Source: Daejeonella sp. H1SJ63
GTDB lineage: Bacteria > Bacteroidota > Bacteroidia > Sphingobacteriales > Sphingobacteriaceae
DNA length: 64,000 nucleotides
Assembly: GCF_029360775.1 (NCBI RefSeq)
Contig: NZ_JARKMZ010000028.1
Coordinates: forward strand, 124,001 to 188,000
Reading direction: 5' to 3'
Each line of letters begins with the position of its first letter. The stretch's first letter is position 1. Made by a program: the position numbers and the translations under genes. Shown here piece by piece: positions 52,978-62,939 of this stretch. The notes beneath the pieces were generated by a model that saw only the letters and a list, made by a program, of their open reading frames with translations, searched no databases and was not told the origin of the DNA.

Positions 52978-53865
52978 TTAATGCAATGGCCTTGGTTTGA
53001 TGATACCTCCTTTGGTATCACTGATTGTGCTCATTACCACAAATGCTTTGTGGTCAATTAAGTCAACCTCCTGTTTAAGTTTTGATAGCTCCAGTCGGGT
53101 CACAACTGTGAAAATGATGTCAATATCCTTGTTCTTAAACTGCGAGTGCTCCAGTCCTCTTTCTCCTTTATAGATTGTTACACCCCTGCCAAGTTTTTGA
53201 GTAATTGCTTCGCGGATCTGTGCACTTTTTGAAGAGATGATCGTTACCCCGGTATATTCCTCAATACCCTGAATGATGAAGTCTACCGTTTTTGAAGCCG
53301 ATAAATAAGTGAGAATCGAATAAAGTGCAGTTTCAATATTCAGGATGAACGCCGCAATTATGAATATGAATACGTTGATCAGCAGGATGATATCGCCCAT
53401 GCTTAATATACTTTTCCGGTTGATGTAAACCGCCAGGATTTCTGTTCCATCAATTACACATCCTCCTCTTATAGCCAGACCAATACCGGCCCCGAGAAAA
53501 AAGCCGCCAAAAATTGAAATCAGCAATTTGTCATCTGTAATTACCGGAAAATCAATAAAAAATATAATTGCAGCAAGGGTAAGAATGGCCATTGATGTGC
53601 TTACTGCAAAACTTTTGCTGATTTGTCTGGCTCCGAGAATTATGAACGGAGCATTGAATACGATCAGCCAGACTGATACCGGGATGCCCGTTAACTGATG
53701 AGTTAACAGTGATATACCTGTGATGCCTCCGTCGATAAAATGATTTGGAACTAAAAAACCTTTCAGTCCAAATGACGCAAGGCAAATTCCTAAAAATATC
53801 AGAGCCCCTTTTCCTAAACTTTTCTTTAACAGTAATAACCTTCTTGATTTTCTCGTTGCCTTCAT
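52978..53865 (-). CDS. YitT-family membrane protein (DUF161/DUF2179)
   Basis: 295 residues from the ATG at 53865; an in-frame start 72 nt upstream is possible but would overlap the trp leader on the other strand. Five or six hydrophobic segments, the GITGISLLTHQLTGIPVSVWLIVFNAPF motif and a C-terminal DUF2179 soluble domain (about 210-290, FIIQGIEEYTGVTIIS, GRGVTIYKGERG). Function of the family is unknown, though transport is suspected. Divergent from the trp leader. Confidence 0.88.
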   Translation of the reverse strand: MKATRKSRRLLLLKKSLGKGALIFLGICLASFGLKGFLVPNHFIDGGITGISLLTHQLTGIPVSVWLIVFNAPFIILGARQISKSFAVSTSMAILTLAAIIFFIDFPVITDDKLLISIFGGFFLGAGIGLAIRGGCVIDGTEILAVYINRKSILSMGDIILLINVFIFIIAAFILNIETALYSILTYLSASKTVDFIIQGIEEYTGVTIISSKSAQIREAITQKLGRGVTIYKGERGLEHSQFKNKDIDIIFTVVTRLELSKLKQEVDLIDHKAFVVMSTISDTKGGIIKPRPLH

Positions 53866-53887
53866 ATCTTTAAAAATACTTAAAACG

Positions 53888-53919
53888 TTTGCAGCTAAGA
53901 AAAAGTTTATCCATATTTG
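53888..53919 (+). promoter_or_regulatory. Predicted promoter of the trp leader and trpDFBA
   Basis: TTTG at 53888-53891, 20-nt spacer, CATATTTG at 53912-53919 (one mismatch to TAnnTTTG). The predicted start of transcription is about 4-5 nt before the leader-peptide ATG. Confidence 0.55.
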
Positions 53920-53927
53920 TTTAAACA

Positions 53928-54002
53928 ATGAACTCAAACAAACTATATACTATCTGGTGGTGGCAAATGTTTAAACATTCGGCAATCAGCAGAGGTATAT
54001 AA
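53928..54002 (+). CDS. trpL: TrpL-like leader peptide with three tandem Trp codons
   Basis: A 24-codon frame (ATG 53928, TAA 54000-54002) encoding MNSNKLYTIWWWQMFKHS and six more residues. The three consecutive TGG codons at 53955-53963 are the hallmark of tryptophan leader peptides. The next genes on this strand are trpD-F-B-A and an intrinsic terminator lies 29 nt after the stop. Too short for standard gene calling. A ribosome stalled at TGG would leave 53981-53987 unpaired for the antiterminator; one reaching the stop would mask it. Inference from sequence; not tested. Confidence 0.85.
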   Translation: MNSNKLYTIWWWQMFKHSAISRGI

Positions 54003-54059
54003 TTTTCAGAACATAGAAAAAAAATTACTTAGGGTTGCTCAGAAGGCAACCCTTTTTTT
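53981..54059 (+). terminator. trp attenuator: intrinsic terminator with alternative antiterminator
   Basis: Terminator: GGGTTGC (54032-54038), 7-nt loop, GCAACCC (54046-54052), then seven T (54053-54059). Competing arm: GGCAATC (53981-53987) can pair with GGTTGCT (54033-54039), including G-T pairs. This terminator has no upstream + strand gene except the leader, so its only visible role is control of trpDFBA. Confidence 0.82.
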
Positions 54060-54112
54060 GTGAAAATTATAACAGATCGTCGGGACTTTATACCGAAATG
54101 CAAAAGATACAA

Positions 54113-55099
54113 ATGAAAAATATACTTAATCACCTTTTTGAACACAAAACATTCAGTCGTGAAGAGTCTAAAGAGATTCTGACTAATATTACATTGGGGA
54201 AGTATAACTCTTCTCAGATGGCTGCATTTATGGCTGCTTATTGTATGAGAAGCATCACGGTAGAAGAGCTTGAAGGCTTTCGTGATGGTATGCTGGATCT
54301 TTGTTTAAAAGCAGAGCTTAGTGAATATGAGCTTATTGATCTTTGCGGCACCGGTGGCGATGGAAAAGATACTTTTAATATTTCTACTTTGGCTTCATTT
54401 GTAGTTGCCGGTGCCGGCTACAAAGTATCTAAACATGGCAATTACGGTGTTTCCTCCGGATGTGGTTCTTCAAACGTAATGGAGTATCTTGGGTATAATT
54501 TTACTGCTGAAAACGATAAACTGAAAAAAAGCCTGGAAGAAGCCGGAATATGCTTCTTACATGCCCCGCTCTTTCATGCTGCGATGAAAACGGTTGCCCC
54601 AATACGCAGGGAACTTGGCGTGAAGACCTTCTTTAATATGCTTGGTCCAATGGTTAATCCGGCAATGCCTAAATATCAGATGGTGGGGGTATTCAGCCTT
54701 GAGTTAGCCAGACTATATGCTTATTTATATCAGAAATCGGATACGAAATATACCATCATTCATGCTTTGGAAGGATATGATGAAATTTCATTGACCTGTG
54801 ATTTCAAAACATTCTCAGCGTCAGGTGAGCATATCCATTCCATTGCAGAGCTTGGGTTCGATAAGATTGATCCGGTAAAAATAGGAGGGGGAAGTACAGT
54901 AAAGGAATCTGCAGATATCTTTACGGCGGTACTTGAAGGAAATGGCACAACCGAACAAAACAATGTGGTTGTATGTAATGCTGCAGTTGCTATTCGCACT
55001 ATCAAACCTGAAAGATCATTTTCAGATTGTTTTTATGAGGCTGAGGAATCATTGGTAAGTAAAAAAGCCCTGAACAGCTTTAAAAAATTGCTTGCATGA
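54113..55099 (+). CDS. trpD: TrpD, anthranilate phosphoribosyltransferase
   Basis: 328 residues; transfers phosphoribose from PRPP to anthranilate. PRPP-binding GTGGDGKDTFNIST, anthranilate-site KHGNYGVSSGCGSSNVME and the RRELGVKTFFNMLGPMVNP block are complete. The ATG at 54113 fits family starts; one at 54098 is also possible, whereas an in-frame TTG at 54035 lies inside the terminator and is rejected. First structural gene behind the attenuator; its stop overlaps the trpF start by 4 nt (ATGA). Confidence 0.96.
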   Translation: MKNILNHLFEHKTFSREESKEILTNITLGKYNSSQMAAFMAAYCMRSITVEELEGFRDGMLDLCLKAELSEYELIDLCGTGGDGKDTFNISTLASFVVAGAGYKVSKHGNYGVSSGCGSSNVMEYLGYNFTAENDKLKKSLEEAGICFLHAPLFHAAMKTVAPIRRELGVKTFFNMLGPMVNPAMPKYQMVGVFSLELARLYAYLYQKSDTKYTIIHALEGYDEISLTCDFKTFSASGEHIHSIAELGFDKIDPVKIGGGSTVKESADIFTAVLEGNGTTEQNNVVVCNAAVAIRTIKPERSFSDCFYEAEESLVSKKALNSFKKLLA

Positions 55100-55740
55100 A
55101 AATAAAAGTCTGCGGTATGAGAGACAGGGAAAATATAATCAGGCTTGCTGAACTGAAGCCGGATTATATGGGACTGATTTTTTATGCTCAATCGAAACGC
55201 TATGCTAATAATCCTGATAGAGAACTTTTAGATACTCTGCCTGATACGATTAAGCTTACAGGCGTTTTTGTCAATGCAGACCTTAGTGAGATTGTTCAAA
55301 AAGTTTGCGAATATAGTCTTGATGCAGTTCAGTTGCATGGTTCTGAAAGTGCTGATTTTTGTGCCGGATTAAGGACTGCACTTGAAAAGTCAATTCCCGG
55401 GAAAAAAGTGGAATTGCTTAAGGCGTTTGGAGTATCGTCTGATTTTAACTTTGAGCTACTGATAGCTTATAATGATGTATGTGATTTTTTTCTTTTTGAT
55501 ACGAAAACAACAGAACATGGGGGCTCAGGCACGACATTTGACTGGGGCTTGCTCGCAAAATATCAGGGCTCTAAACCGTATTTTCTAAGTGGGGGATTGG
55601 GGCTGGAAAATATCTCAGGTATCAGTAAATTTGCCGGTAAATATCTTTATGGAGTAGATCTGAACAGTAGATTTGAGACTGAGCCCGGACTGAAGAACAT
55701 TGAGAGCCTTAAGCAGGCATTTAAGTTATTAAGGAATTAA
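55096..55740 (+). CDS. trpF: TrpF, phosphoribosylanthranilate isomerase
   Basis: 214-residue TIM barrel. General-base cysteine in KVCGMRD (Cys6) and general-acid Asp in [13 protein letters not shown]; phosphate-binding [12 protein letters not shown] and GVDLNSRFE present. Coupled to trpD by ATGA overlap. The usual neighbour trpC, whose product uses CdRP made by TrpF, is missing. Confidence 0.95.
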   Translation: MKIKVCGMRDRENIIRLAELKPDYMGLIFYAQSKRYANNPDRELLDTLPDTIKLTGVFVNADLSEIVQKVCEYSLDAVQLHGSESADFCAGLRTALEKSIPGKKVELLKAFGVSSDFNFELLIAYNDVCDFFLFDTKTTEHGGSGTTFDWGLLAKYQGSKPYFLSGGLGLENISGISKFAGKYLYGVDLNSRFETEPGLKNIESLKQAFKLLRN

Positions 55741-55766
55741 AAATACCCCTGAAGGGGATAATAGAT

Positions 55767-56975
55767 ATGAACAAGGAATATTTACAGAGTTCGATTAAAT
55801 GGGGGGTAAACGAAAAAGGCTATTTCGGTGACTTCGGAGGTGCATACATCCCTGAGATGCTATACCCGAATGTGGAAGAGTTGCGCAAGCAGTATCTTGA
55901 AATTATTTATGAAGCCGGATTTCAGGCTGAATTTCAGATGTTATTAAAAGATTATGTTGGAAGGCCCTCCCCACTATTTCATGCCGAGAGGTTATCAGCT
56001 AAATATGGAACGAATATTTATCTGAAGAGAGAAGACCTGAATCATACCGGAGCACATAAGATTAACAATACTATAGGTCAAATTCTGCTGGCAGAACGAT
56101 TGGGTAAGAAAAGGATTATTGCAGAAACCGGAGCTGGACAGCATGGTGTTGCTACTGCTACAGTATGCGCCCTTAAGGGACTGGAATGTGTAGTTTATAT
56201 GGGGGAAGTAGATATTGCCAGACAGGCACCCAATGTAGCGAGAATGAAAATGATGGGAGCAAAGGTAATTCCGGCAACATCAGGAAGCAGAACACTTAAG
56301 GATGCTACCAATGAAGCGATGAGAGACTGGATAAATAATCCTGTTGATACGCATTATATTATAGGCTCAGTGGTTGGTCCGCATCCTTATCCTGATATGG
56401 TTGCCCGGTTTCAATCGGTCATTTCAGAAGAAACCAAAAAGCAATTGCTTGAGAAAACAGGATCTGAAAATCCTGATATAGTAATGGCTTGTGTTGGCGG
56501 TGGAAGTAATGCAATGGGAATGTTCTATCATTTTCTGGATGATGAGGATGTTAAACTTATTGCTATTGAAGCTGCCGGTTTAGGTGTTAACAGCGGTGAA
56601 TCAGCGGCAACAACATCACTGGGTAAAGAGGGGGTATTGCATGGAAGCCGTTCTATTTTGATGCAAACAGAGGATGGACAGGTTATCGAGCCTTATTCCA
56701 TTTCTGCAGGACTTGATTATCCGGGAATTGGTCCGCAGCATGCCCATCTCTTCAAAGAAAACCGTGCTGATTATGTTAGCGTTACGGATGATGAAGCAAT
56801 GCAGGCCGGCAGATTATGTGCTGAACTGGAAGGGATTATTCCGGCTATTGAAAGCTCGCATGCACTTGCATATCTGGAGAAAATGGAGTTTACTGGTAAG
56901 GAAAGTGTTGTAATCTGTCTTTCAGGGCGTGGCGACAAAGATCTGGATACCTACATGAAATATTTTAATTTATAA
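55767..56975 (+). CDS. trpB: TrpB, tryptophan synthase beta chain
   Basis: 402-residue PLP enzyme joining indole and serine. PLP lysine Lys98 in [32 protein letters not shown] phosphate loop and the [21 protein letters not shown]-domain region are intact; this is the standard TrpB1 type that pairs with TrpA. 26 nt after trpF. Confidence 0.97.
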   Translation: MNKEYLQSSIKWGVNEKGYFGDFGGAYIPEMLYPNVEELRKQYLEIIYEAGFQAEFQMLLKDYVGRPSPLFHAERLSAKYGTNIYLKREDLNHTGAHKINNTIGQILLAERLGKKRIIAETGAGQHGVATATVCALKGLECVVYMGEVDIARQAPNVARMKMMGAKVIPATSGSRTLKDATNEAMRDWINNPVDTHYIIGSVVGPHPYPDMVARFQSVISEETKKQLLEKTGSENPDIVMACVGGGSNAMGMFYHFLDDEDVKLIAIEAAGLGVNSGESAATTSLGKEGVLHGSRSILMQTEDGQVIEPYSISAGLDYPGIGPQHAHLFKENRADYVSVTDDEAMQAGRLCAELEGIIPAIESSHALAYLEKMEFTGKESVVICLSGRGDKDLDTYMKYFNL

Positions 56976-57032
56976 TAATCGAATTACATTGAAAGGACAG
57001 AGGTCATCTGCTTTTTCGGTATAGAAATAACC

Positions 57033-57803
57033 ATGAACAGACTTAATAAATTGTTTCAAAATAAACAGGAACCGCTTTTATCTCTATATTTTACAGCAGG
57101 TTACCCTGAGTTAAACAGTACTGTAGATATTGCAGAAGCAGTAGAAAAGGCGGGTGTCGATTTCATAGAAATTGGTTTTCCGTACTCTGATCCGCTTGCA
57201 GACGGACCCGTTATTCAGCACAGTTCTCAGGTTTCGCTAAAGAACGGGATGAATCTGAAAGTACTTTTTGAGCAGTTAAAGGAATTAAGAAAGAGAGTAA
57301 GTATTCCGGTTTTACTGATGGGGTATGTAAATCCTGTATTACAGTATGGTGTGAAGAATTTTTGCGATTCTTGTGCAGCAGTAGGAGTAGACGGTGTAAT
57401 TGTACCCGATCTTCCAATGTATGAGTATGAGGAGCTGTACAAAGAGAATTTTATCAGTAATAACCTGAGTAATATCTTTCTGGTTACTCCTCAGACTTCA
57501 GAAGAGCGTATTCGTAAAATAGATGAATTAAGTAACGGATTTATCTATCTGCTTTCTTCTTCTTCAACAACAGGCAAAAACCTGAAAGTTTCTGATGTGG
57601 CTGAATCGTATTTTTCCCGGATCCGGGATATGAAGCTTAAAAATCCAACAATGATTGGGTTTGGTATTTCAGATCAGGCAAGTTTTAATAAAGCTGCTGA
57701 ATATACCCGTGGAGCTATCGTGGGCAGTGCATTTGTTAAATTTCTGGGAACGGAAAATGCAATGCAGCGGATTCCTGAGTTTGTCAAGTCAATCAGACCC
57801 TGA
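57033..57803 (+). CDS. trpA: TrpA, tryptophan synthase alpha chain
   Basis: 256-residue TIM barrel cleaving indole-glycerol phosphate. Catalytic Glu46 (FIEIGFPYSDP) and Asp57 (DPLADGP) are present with the phosphate-binding IGFGIS and GAIVGSAFV segments. Last gene of trpDFBA, 57 nt after trpB. Convergent with nhaA; no clear terminator seen between them. Confidence 0.96.
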   Translation: MNRLNKLFQNKQEPLLSLYFTAGYPELNSTVDIAEAVEKAGVDFIEIGFPYSDPLADGPVIQHSSQVSLKNGMNLKVLFEQLKELRKRVSIPVLLMGYVNPVLQYGVKNFCDSCAAVGVDGVIVPDLPMYEYEELYKENFISNNLSNIFLVTPQTSEERIRKIDELSNGFIYLLSSSSTTGKNLKVSDVAESYFSRIRDMKLKNPTMIGFGISDQASFNKAAEYTRGAIVGSAFVKFLGTENAMQRIPEFVKSIRP

Positions 57804-57828
57804 CCCTGTCAGATTTTCAGATTTATAG

Positions 57829-59004
57829 TTATTTCAGACTCTTCTTGTTTAAAAAATTAAGAAAGATATATCCGGCAATGCCTGCACTAACCGATGCAGT
57901 CAGAATGGCAAATTTTGCTTCAGTCTGAAAATCAGGATTGCTGAAAGATAGCATGGATACAAAAATTGACATTGTAAATCCGATGCCTGCAAGCATACCT
58001 AATCCTATAATATGCTTCCAGCCTGCTCCTGAAGGTAAAGTTCCGAATCCTAATTTGACAGATAACCATGAAAATATGGCTACACCAATTGGCTTTCCAA
58101 TGAACAGGCCAAGTATGATACCTAAACCCAGCGGACTGTAAAGTTCGTCAATCATATCTTGTTCAAAGCGGATGTTTGTATTTGCCAATGCAAATATTGG
58201 CATGATCAGAAAATTTACCGGTCTGACAATGATATGTTCAAATTTTTCAAGCGGTGAAGTTTCTTTCACCGGGTTTGTAGGCACAGTCAATGCGAGTAAT
58301 ACACCGGCAATTGTTGCGTGTATGCCTGAATGATGGACAAAATACCAGAGGAATATTCCGGGAATAATGTAGAATAGGAGTTTTGTTACTCCCATTCTGT
58401 TCATTAGTATCAGCAAGGCAAGAATACCACCGGAGTATAGAAAATACATCCAATGAAGTTCATTGGTGTAAAAAACTGCAATTACAATAATTGCACCAAG
58501 GTCATCAGCAATTGCCAGTGCCGCTAAAAATACTTTTAAGGAAGCTGGAACTCTCTTTCCAAGTAGTGAGATAACTCCAAGCGCAAAAGCAATATCAGTA
58601 GCCATTGGGATACCCCAACCCCGTGCAGTATCAAGTCCCTGATTGAATATTACATATATTGCTGCAGGCAAGAGCATTCCTCCCAGTGCTGCCATAATTG
58701 GCATGGCTGCCTTTCGTGGATTTGATAATTCACCCTCAATCATTTCCCGTTTTATTTCAAGGCCGACGAGTAAAAAGAAGATAGCCATTAACCCGTCATT
58801 AATCCACATGGATAATGAATATTCCAACTGCAGGTTTTCAGTACTGAACCCAAGTTTAGTGGATAGCAACTGTTCGAATCCATTTCCCAGTGCAGAATTG
58901 GCAATACCAATGGATGTAGCCACACAAAAAAGCAGTATGATGCCGCCAATTTGTTCTGATCGAAAAAAGTCTTTGAAAGGTTGCAGGTTAATTTGTTTAG
59001 CCAT
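57829..59004 (-). CDS. nhaA: NhaA, Na+/H+ antiporter
   Basis: 391-residue inner-membrane antiporter for sodium and alkaline pH tolerance. The paired aspartates of the ion site are in ALAIADDLGAIIVIA, with GGMLLPAAIY and WGIPMATDIAFALG upstream. Twelve helices; length typical (E. coli 388). The ATG at 59004 is preferred over a GTG two codons earlier. Monocistronic. Confidence 0.96.
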   Translation of the reverse strand: MAKQINLQPFKDFFRSEQIGGIILLFCVATSIGIANSALGNGFEQLLSTKLGFSTENLQLEYSLSMWINDGLMAIFFLLVGLEIKREMIEGELSNPRKAAMPIMAALGGMLLPAAIYVIFNQGLDTARGWGIPMATDIAFALGVISLLGKRVPASLKVFLAALAIADDLGAIIVIAVFYTNELHWMYFLYSGGILALLILMNRMGVTKLLFYIIPGIFLWYFVHHSGIHATIAGVLLALTVPTNPVKETSPLEKFEHIIVRPVNFLIMPIFALANTNIRFEQDMIDELYSPLGLGIILGLFIGKPIGVAIFSWLSVKLGFGTLPSGAGWKHIIGLGMLAGIGFTMSIFVSMLSFSNPDFQTEAKFAILTASVSAGIAGYIFLNFLNKKSLK

Positions 59005-59088
59005 GGTCACAAAGTAATAAAATTGCCCGTAAAATGAATAAAGGGGTTAAAGTGCAGATATAATGAATAGTCTAAGAATATGTAGAAA

Positions 59089-59709
59089 TCAGAGATATAA
59101 ATCCAGGTTCCCTTTACCTTGTCTTATGATTTCAAATTCACCTTCGCTGCAATCCACAATTGTGGACGGTTCATTATCACCATAACCTCCATCAATAACC
59201 ATATCCACAATTTCTTCGTATTTTTCATGAATTAATTCCGGATCAGTTGAATATTCTACGATTTCATCGTCGTCATGTATTGAGGTAGAAATGATGGGGT
59301 TGCCAAGAGATTTTACAATGGTTCTCGCAATATTATTGTCGGGTATTCTGATACCAACTGTTTTTTTGTTGGAGCTTAGCAGTTTGGGAACATTTTTATT
59401 TGCATTAAAGATAAAAGTAAAGGGGCCGGGGAGTGCTTTTTTAATTACCCGATAGGTTTCGTTGTCAATTTGTCTTGTATAATCTGAAATATGGCTAAGA
59501 TCATAGCAGATAAATGAAAAATTAGCTTTTTCAGGTTTTATACCTCTGATCCTGCAAATCTTCTCAATTGCTTTTGAATTTGTGATGTCGCAGCCCAACC
59601 CGTATACTGTATCTGTAGGGTAAATAATAATCCCCCCTTTTTGCAATACTTCTACAATCTGCTGTATCAGCTTTTCGTTTGGGTTTTCGGGATATAATTT
59701 GACTAACAT
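59089..59709 (-). CDS. TsaC/Sua5 (YciO/YrdC)-family L-threonylcarbamoyladenylate synthase
   Basis: 206 residues. YrdC domain: [53 protein letters not shown]. Makes threonylcarbamoyl-AMP for t6A, the step before TsaBDE; tsaB is at the left end of this window. No C-terminal Sua5 domain. The YciO branch is an alternative that cannot be excluded, because the substitution SIHDD replaces the usual SAN/SAP-like segment. Confidence 0.85.
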   Translation of the reverse strand: MLVKLYPENPNEKLIQQIVEVLQKGGIIIYPTDTVYGLGCDITNSKAIEKICRIRGIKPEKANFSFICYDLSHISDYTRQIDNETYRVIKKALPGPFTFIFNANKNVPKLLSSNKKTVGIRIPDNNIARTIVKSLGNPIISTSIHDDDEIVEYSTDPELIHEKYEEIVDMVIDGGYGDNEPSTIVDCSEGEFEIIRQGKGNLDLYL

Positions 59710-59797
59710 GTTTAAATGTACTAAATTATGCGTTTTCTATCTGTAAGGAATGTGATTTTAGCAGTCCGGTGTTTAATCTAAATTTATATTGCATGTA

Positions 59798-61426
59798 ATG
59801 AGAAAGATTTTTTTAGTTTTTTCGCTGCTGTCGACACTTGCCATTCTGGGACTTAGCATATTTTCAAAACAAATTTTATGGGGTTTTCTATTGACGGGCC
59901 CGCTTATATTACTGGGTACGTATGATATGATTCAACGCCGTCATAGTATCGCCAGAAACTTTCCGGTGTTTGGAAGATTGCGTTTTTTTATGGAAGATCT
60001 CAGACCGAAGATCTATCAATATTTTGTAGAAAGCGATACCAGTGGCACTCCTTTTAACAGACTAAGCAGGTCAGTCATTTATCAACGGGCAAAAAACGTT
60101 GACGACTCAGTGCCCTTCGGAACCCAACTTGATGTTTACCAGAGTGGATATGAGTGGTTGAACCACAGTATATCTGCATATTCTCCGCATGAGATTAATC
60201 ATAACCCCAGAGTTATGGTTGGTGGTCTGGATTGTTCACAACCTTATTCAGCAAGTATTTACAATATATCGGCAATGAGTTTTGGATCATTGAGTGAAAA
60301 TGCCATCCTTGCTCTTAACGGAGGGGCTAAGATTGGAAATTTTGCACACAATACCGGTGAGGGTGGTTTAAGTGATTATCATTTACAGCCTGGTGGAGAT
60401 CTGATCTGGCAGATCGGAACCGGGTATTTCAGCTGTCGGAATAAAGATGGCAGTTTTAATGAACAAGCTTTTGGTGAACGGGCACGCTTGCCTCAGGTTA
60501 AAATGATAGAAATTAAAATGTCGCAGGGAGCTAAGCCGGGGCATGGTGGTATTTTACCGGCACGTAAGGTAAGCGAAGAGATTGCCAGAATTCGGCTGGT
60601 AGAAAAGGGACATGATGTTATTTCTCCGCCTACACATTCTGCCTTTTCAAATCCTTTGGAGATGGTGACATTCATTAAAACGCTAAGGGAACTTTCAGGA
60701 GGTAAACCGGTGGGTTTTAAATTATGTATTGGCAATAAGTGCGAATTTATTGCGATATGTAAAGCGATGAAATTTACCGGAATTTATGCTGATTTCATTA
60801 CCGTAGACGGTGGTGAGGGTGGTACCGGTGCAGCACCACAGGAATTTTCCAATGCGGTAGGTATGCCTTTGCGGGATGCATTGGCCTTTGTACATGATAT
60901 TTTAACAGGGTTTGATCTCAGACGGCATATCAGAGTCATTGCATCGGGTAAAATTATTACAGGTTTTGATATGATTAAGTGTTTCGCTCTGGGTGCCGAC
61001 ATGTGTAATGCAGCCCGTGGGATGATGTTTGCCTTAGGATGTATTCAGGCGCTGGAATGTAATAAAAATACCTGTCCAACGGGTATTGCTACTCAGGATC
61101 CTTCATTGATCGCTGGCCTGGACGTGACTGACAAGAAGGTTAGGGTTTATAATTTTCATAAATCAACGGTAAATAGTGCGGTGCATTTGATTGCAGCTGC
61201 AGGATTAAAGCACCCCGGCGAGATTCACCGTGCCTTGATTTACAGGCGGACTGGTCCGAACCAGATACAAACCTATGCCGAAACCTATCCACCGGTTCAA
61301 TCCGGAAGTTTGACAAAAAGACCCTATCCTCCTCAATATGAGAATGAAATGAATATAAGTTCTGAGGATACCTTCAGGCCGCAATATGAAAAAATAATGG
61401 ATCTTGCGTCTGTAGATAATGTTTAA
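59798..61426 (+). CDS. Membrane-anchored FMN-binding glutamate-synthase-family protein
   Basis: 542 residues from the ATG at 59798. Two N-terminal membrane segments (about 3-20, 23-40) precede a GltS-type FMN TIM barrel: [65 protein letters not shown] and the 3Fe-4S cysteines C-x5-C-x4-C in [19 protein letters not shown]. It lacks the glutaminase and GltD parts, so it is a stand-alone catalytic-like domain of unknown substrate. The 3' end overlaps the convergent asnS by 4 nt. Confidence 0.85.
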   Translation: MRKIFLVFSLLSTLAILGLSIFSKQILWGFLLTGPLILLGTYDMIQRRHSIARNFPVFGRLRFFMEDLRPKIYQYFVESDTSGTPFNRLSRSVIYQRAKNVDDSVPFGTQLDVYQSGYEWLNHSISAYSPHEINHNPRVMVGGLDCSQPYSASIYNISAMSFGSLSENAILALNGGAKIGNFAHNTGEGGLSDYHLQPGGDLIWQIGTGYFSCRNKDGSFNEQAFGERARLPQVKMIEIKMSQGAKPGHGGILPARKVSEEIARIRLVEKGHDVISPPTHSAFSNPLEMVTFIKTLRELSGGKPVGFKLCIGNKCEFIAICKAMKFTGIYADFITVDGGEGGTGAAPQEFSNAVGMPLRDALAFVHDILTGFDLRRHIRVIASGKIITGFDMIKCFALGADMCNAARGMMFALGCIQALECNKNTCPTGIATQDPSLIAGLDVTDKKVRVYNFHKSTVNSAVHLIAAAGLKHPGEIHRALIYRRTGPNQIQTYAETYPPVQSGSLTKRPYPPQYENEMNISSEDTFRPQYEKIMDLASVDNV

Positions 61427-62871
61427 AACTCTGCGTTTTTAGGAGTTCTCGGGAAAGGAATAACATCTCTGATATTTGTCATTCCGGTAACGAAAAGAAC
61501 AAGACGTTCAAAACCCAGACCAAATCCGGCATGTGGTGCAGAACCAAAACGGCGGGTATCCAGATACCATGACATTTCTTCGGCAGGAATGTGCATTTCT
61601 TCCATTCTTTTCTCCAGTTTCTCCAGACGCTCCTCGCGTTGCGAACCACCTACAATCTCTCCGATGCCCGGGAATAAGATATCCATTGCTCTAACCGTTG
61701 TTCTTCCTTCTGCATCCGGTTCATTTAAACGCATATAGAAAGATTTGATATCAGCAGGATAGTCGGTTAAGATTACGGGTTTCTTAAAATGCTTTTCAAC
61801 AAGGAAACGTTCATGTTCCGACTGAAGGTCAGAACCCCATCCCTCAATAAGATATTTGAATTGCTTCTTCTGATTTGGTTTTGAATTTTTAAGTATACTT
61901 ACCGCCTCAGTGTAGCTTATTCTTTCAAAATTATTATCCAGGCAGAAATTCAGTTTTGCCAACAGATCAAATTCAGAGCGTTCAGCCTGTGGTTTTGATT
62001 TTTCTTCTTCCAGTAATCTGTTTTTCAGGAACTCAAGCTCATCTGCACAGTGATCTAAGGCATATTGGATCAGGTATTTCAAAAGTTCTTCTGCCAGATC
62101 CATATTGTCATTGAGGTCATAGAACGCCATTTCGGGTTCTATCATCCAAAATTCTGCAAGATGACGGGTAGTATTAGAGTTTTCGGCACGGAAAGTTGGC
62201 CCGAAGGTATAAATATCTCCAAAAGCCATGGCTGCTAATTCTCCTTCCAGCTGACCTGAAACCGTTAGATTGGTGGCTCTGCCGAAAAAATCTTCTTTAT
62301 AATTTATGCTCCCATCTTCATTTCTCGGGATGTTATCAGGGTCAATGGTAGATACCCTGAACATTTCACCCGCTCCTTCAGCATCTGATGCCGTAATAAT
62401 TGGGGTATGCATGTACACAAAGCCCTTATCATTAAAAAACTTATGAACCGCATAGGCCAATGCATGGCGGATTTTGAAAACTGCGTTGAATGTATTGGTA
62501 CGAAAACGCAGGTGTGCAATTTCGCGAAGAAATTCAAGACTATGCTTTTTAGGCTGCAAAGGAAACTTTTCAGCATCACTGTCGCCCAGTATCTCTAATT
62601 CATTTACTTTAATCTCGATACGCTGACCCTTACCAAGTGATTCTACAACCTCTCCCTTAATGGATACTGCAGCACCGGTAGTCAGTCTTTTTAAAAGGCT
62701 TTCATCAAAAGAATTAAAATCAACAACCGCCTGAATATTGTTAATGCTGGAACCATCATTTAATGCAATAAACTGGTTATTTCTGAAGGTTTTAACCCAG
62801 CCCATCACAGTAACTTTCTTGCCGAAATCAGTTGTGTTTAATAAATCTTTAATTCGTGTACGCTTAGCCAT
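61423..62871 (-). CDS. asnS: AsnS, asparaginyl-tRNA synthetase
   Basis: 482-residue class IIb enzyme charging tRNA-Asn. OB-fold (about 18-105), motif 2 in [22 protein letters not shown], and motif 3 [12 protein letters not shown]; the TRHLAEF context and the [14 protein letters not shown] region favour Asn over Asp. The ATG at 62871 is chosen; an in-frame start 45 nt upstream is not conserved and overlaps the promoter. Confidence 0.95.
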   Translation of the reverse strand: MAKRTRIKDLLNTTDFGKKVTVMGWVKTFRNNQFIALNDGSSINNIQAVVDFNSFDESLLKRLTTGAAVSIKGEVVESLGKGQRIEIKVNELEILGDSDAEKFPLQPKKHSLEFLREIAHLRFRTNTFNAVFKIRHALAYAVHKFFNDKGFVYMHTPIITASDAEGAGEMFRVSTIDPDNIPRNEDGSINYKEDFFGRATNLTVSGQLEGELAAMAFGDIYTFGPTFRAENSNTTRHLAEFWMIEPEMAFYDLNDNMDLAEELLKYLIQYALDHCADELEFLKNRLLEEEKSKPQAERSEFDLLAKLNFCLDNNFERISYTEAVSILKNSKPNQKKQFKYLIEGWGSDLQSEHERFLVEKHFKKPVILTDYPADIKSFYMRLNEPDAEGRTTVRAMDILFPGIGEIVGGSQREERLEKLEKRMEEMHIPAEEMSWYLDTRRFGSAPHAGFGLGFERLVLFVTGMTNIRDVIPFPRTPKNAEF

Positions 62872-62888
62872 GATTTTTTTATGAGTTG

Positions 62889-62918
62889 CAAAAATACAAA
62901 TCGTTCCGTTAACCACAA
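62889..62918 (-). promoter_or_regulatory. Consensus promoter of asnS
   Basis: Leftward: TTG (62918-62916), 19-nt spacer, TATTTTTG (62896-62889), 17 nt before the ATG. Confidence 0.65.
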
Positions 62919-62939
62919 GAAAGAAGCGATTCTCTGATG

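Noticed and set aside
54035-54112. Extended trpD start at the TTG 54035
   Set aside because: The codon lies inside the terminator stem and the added residues are not TrpD-like; starts at 54113 or 54098 fit the family.
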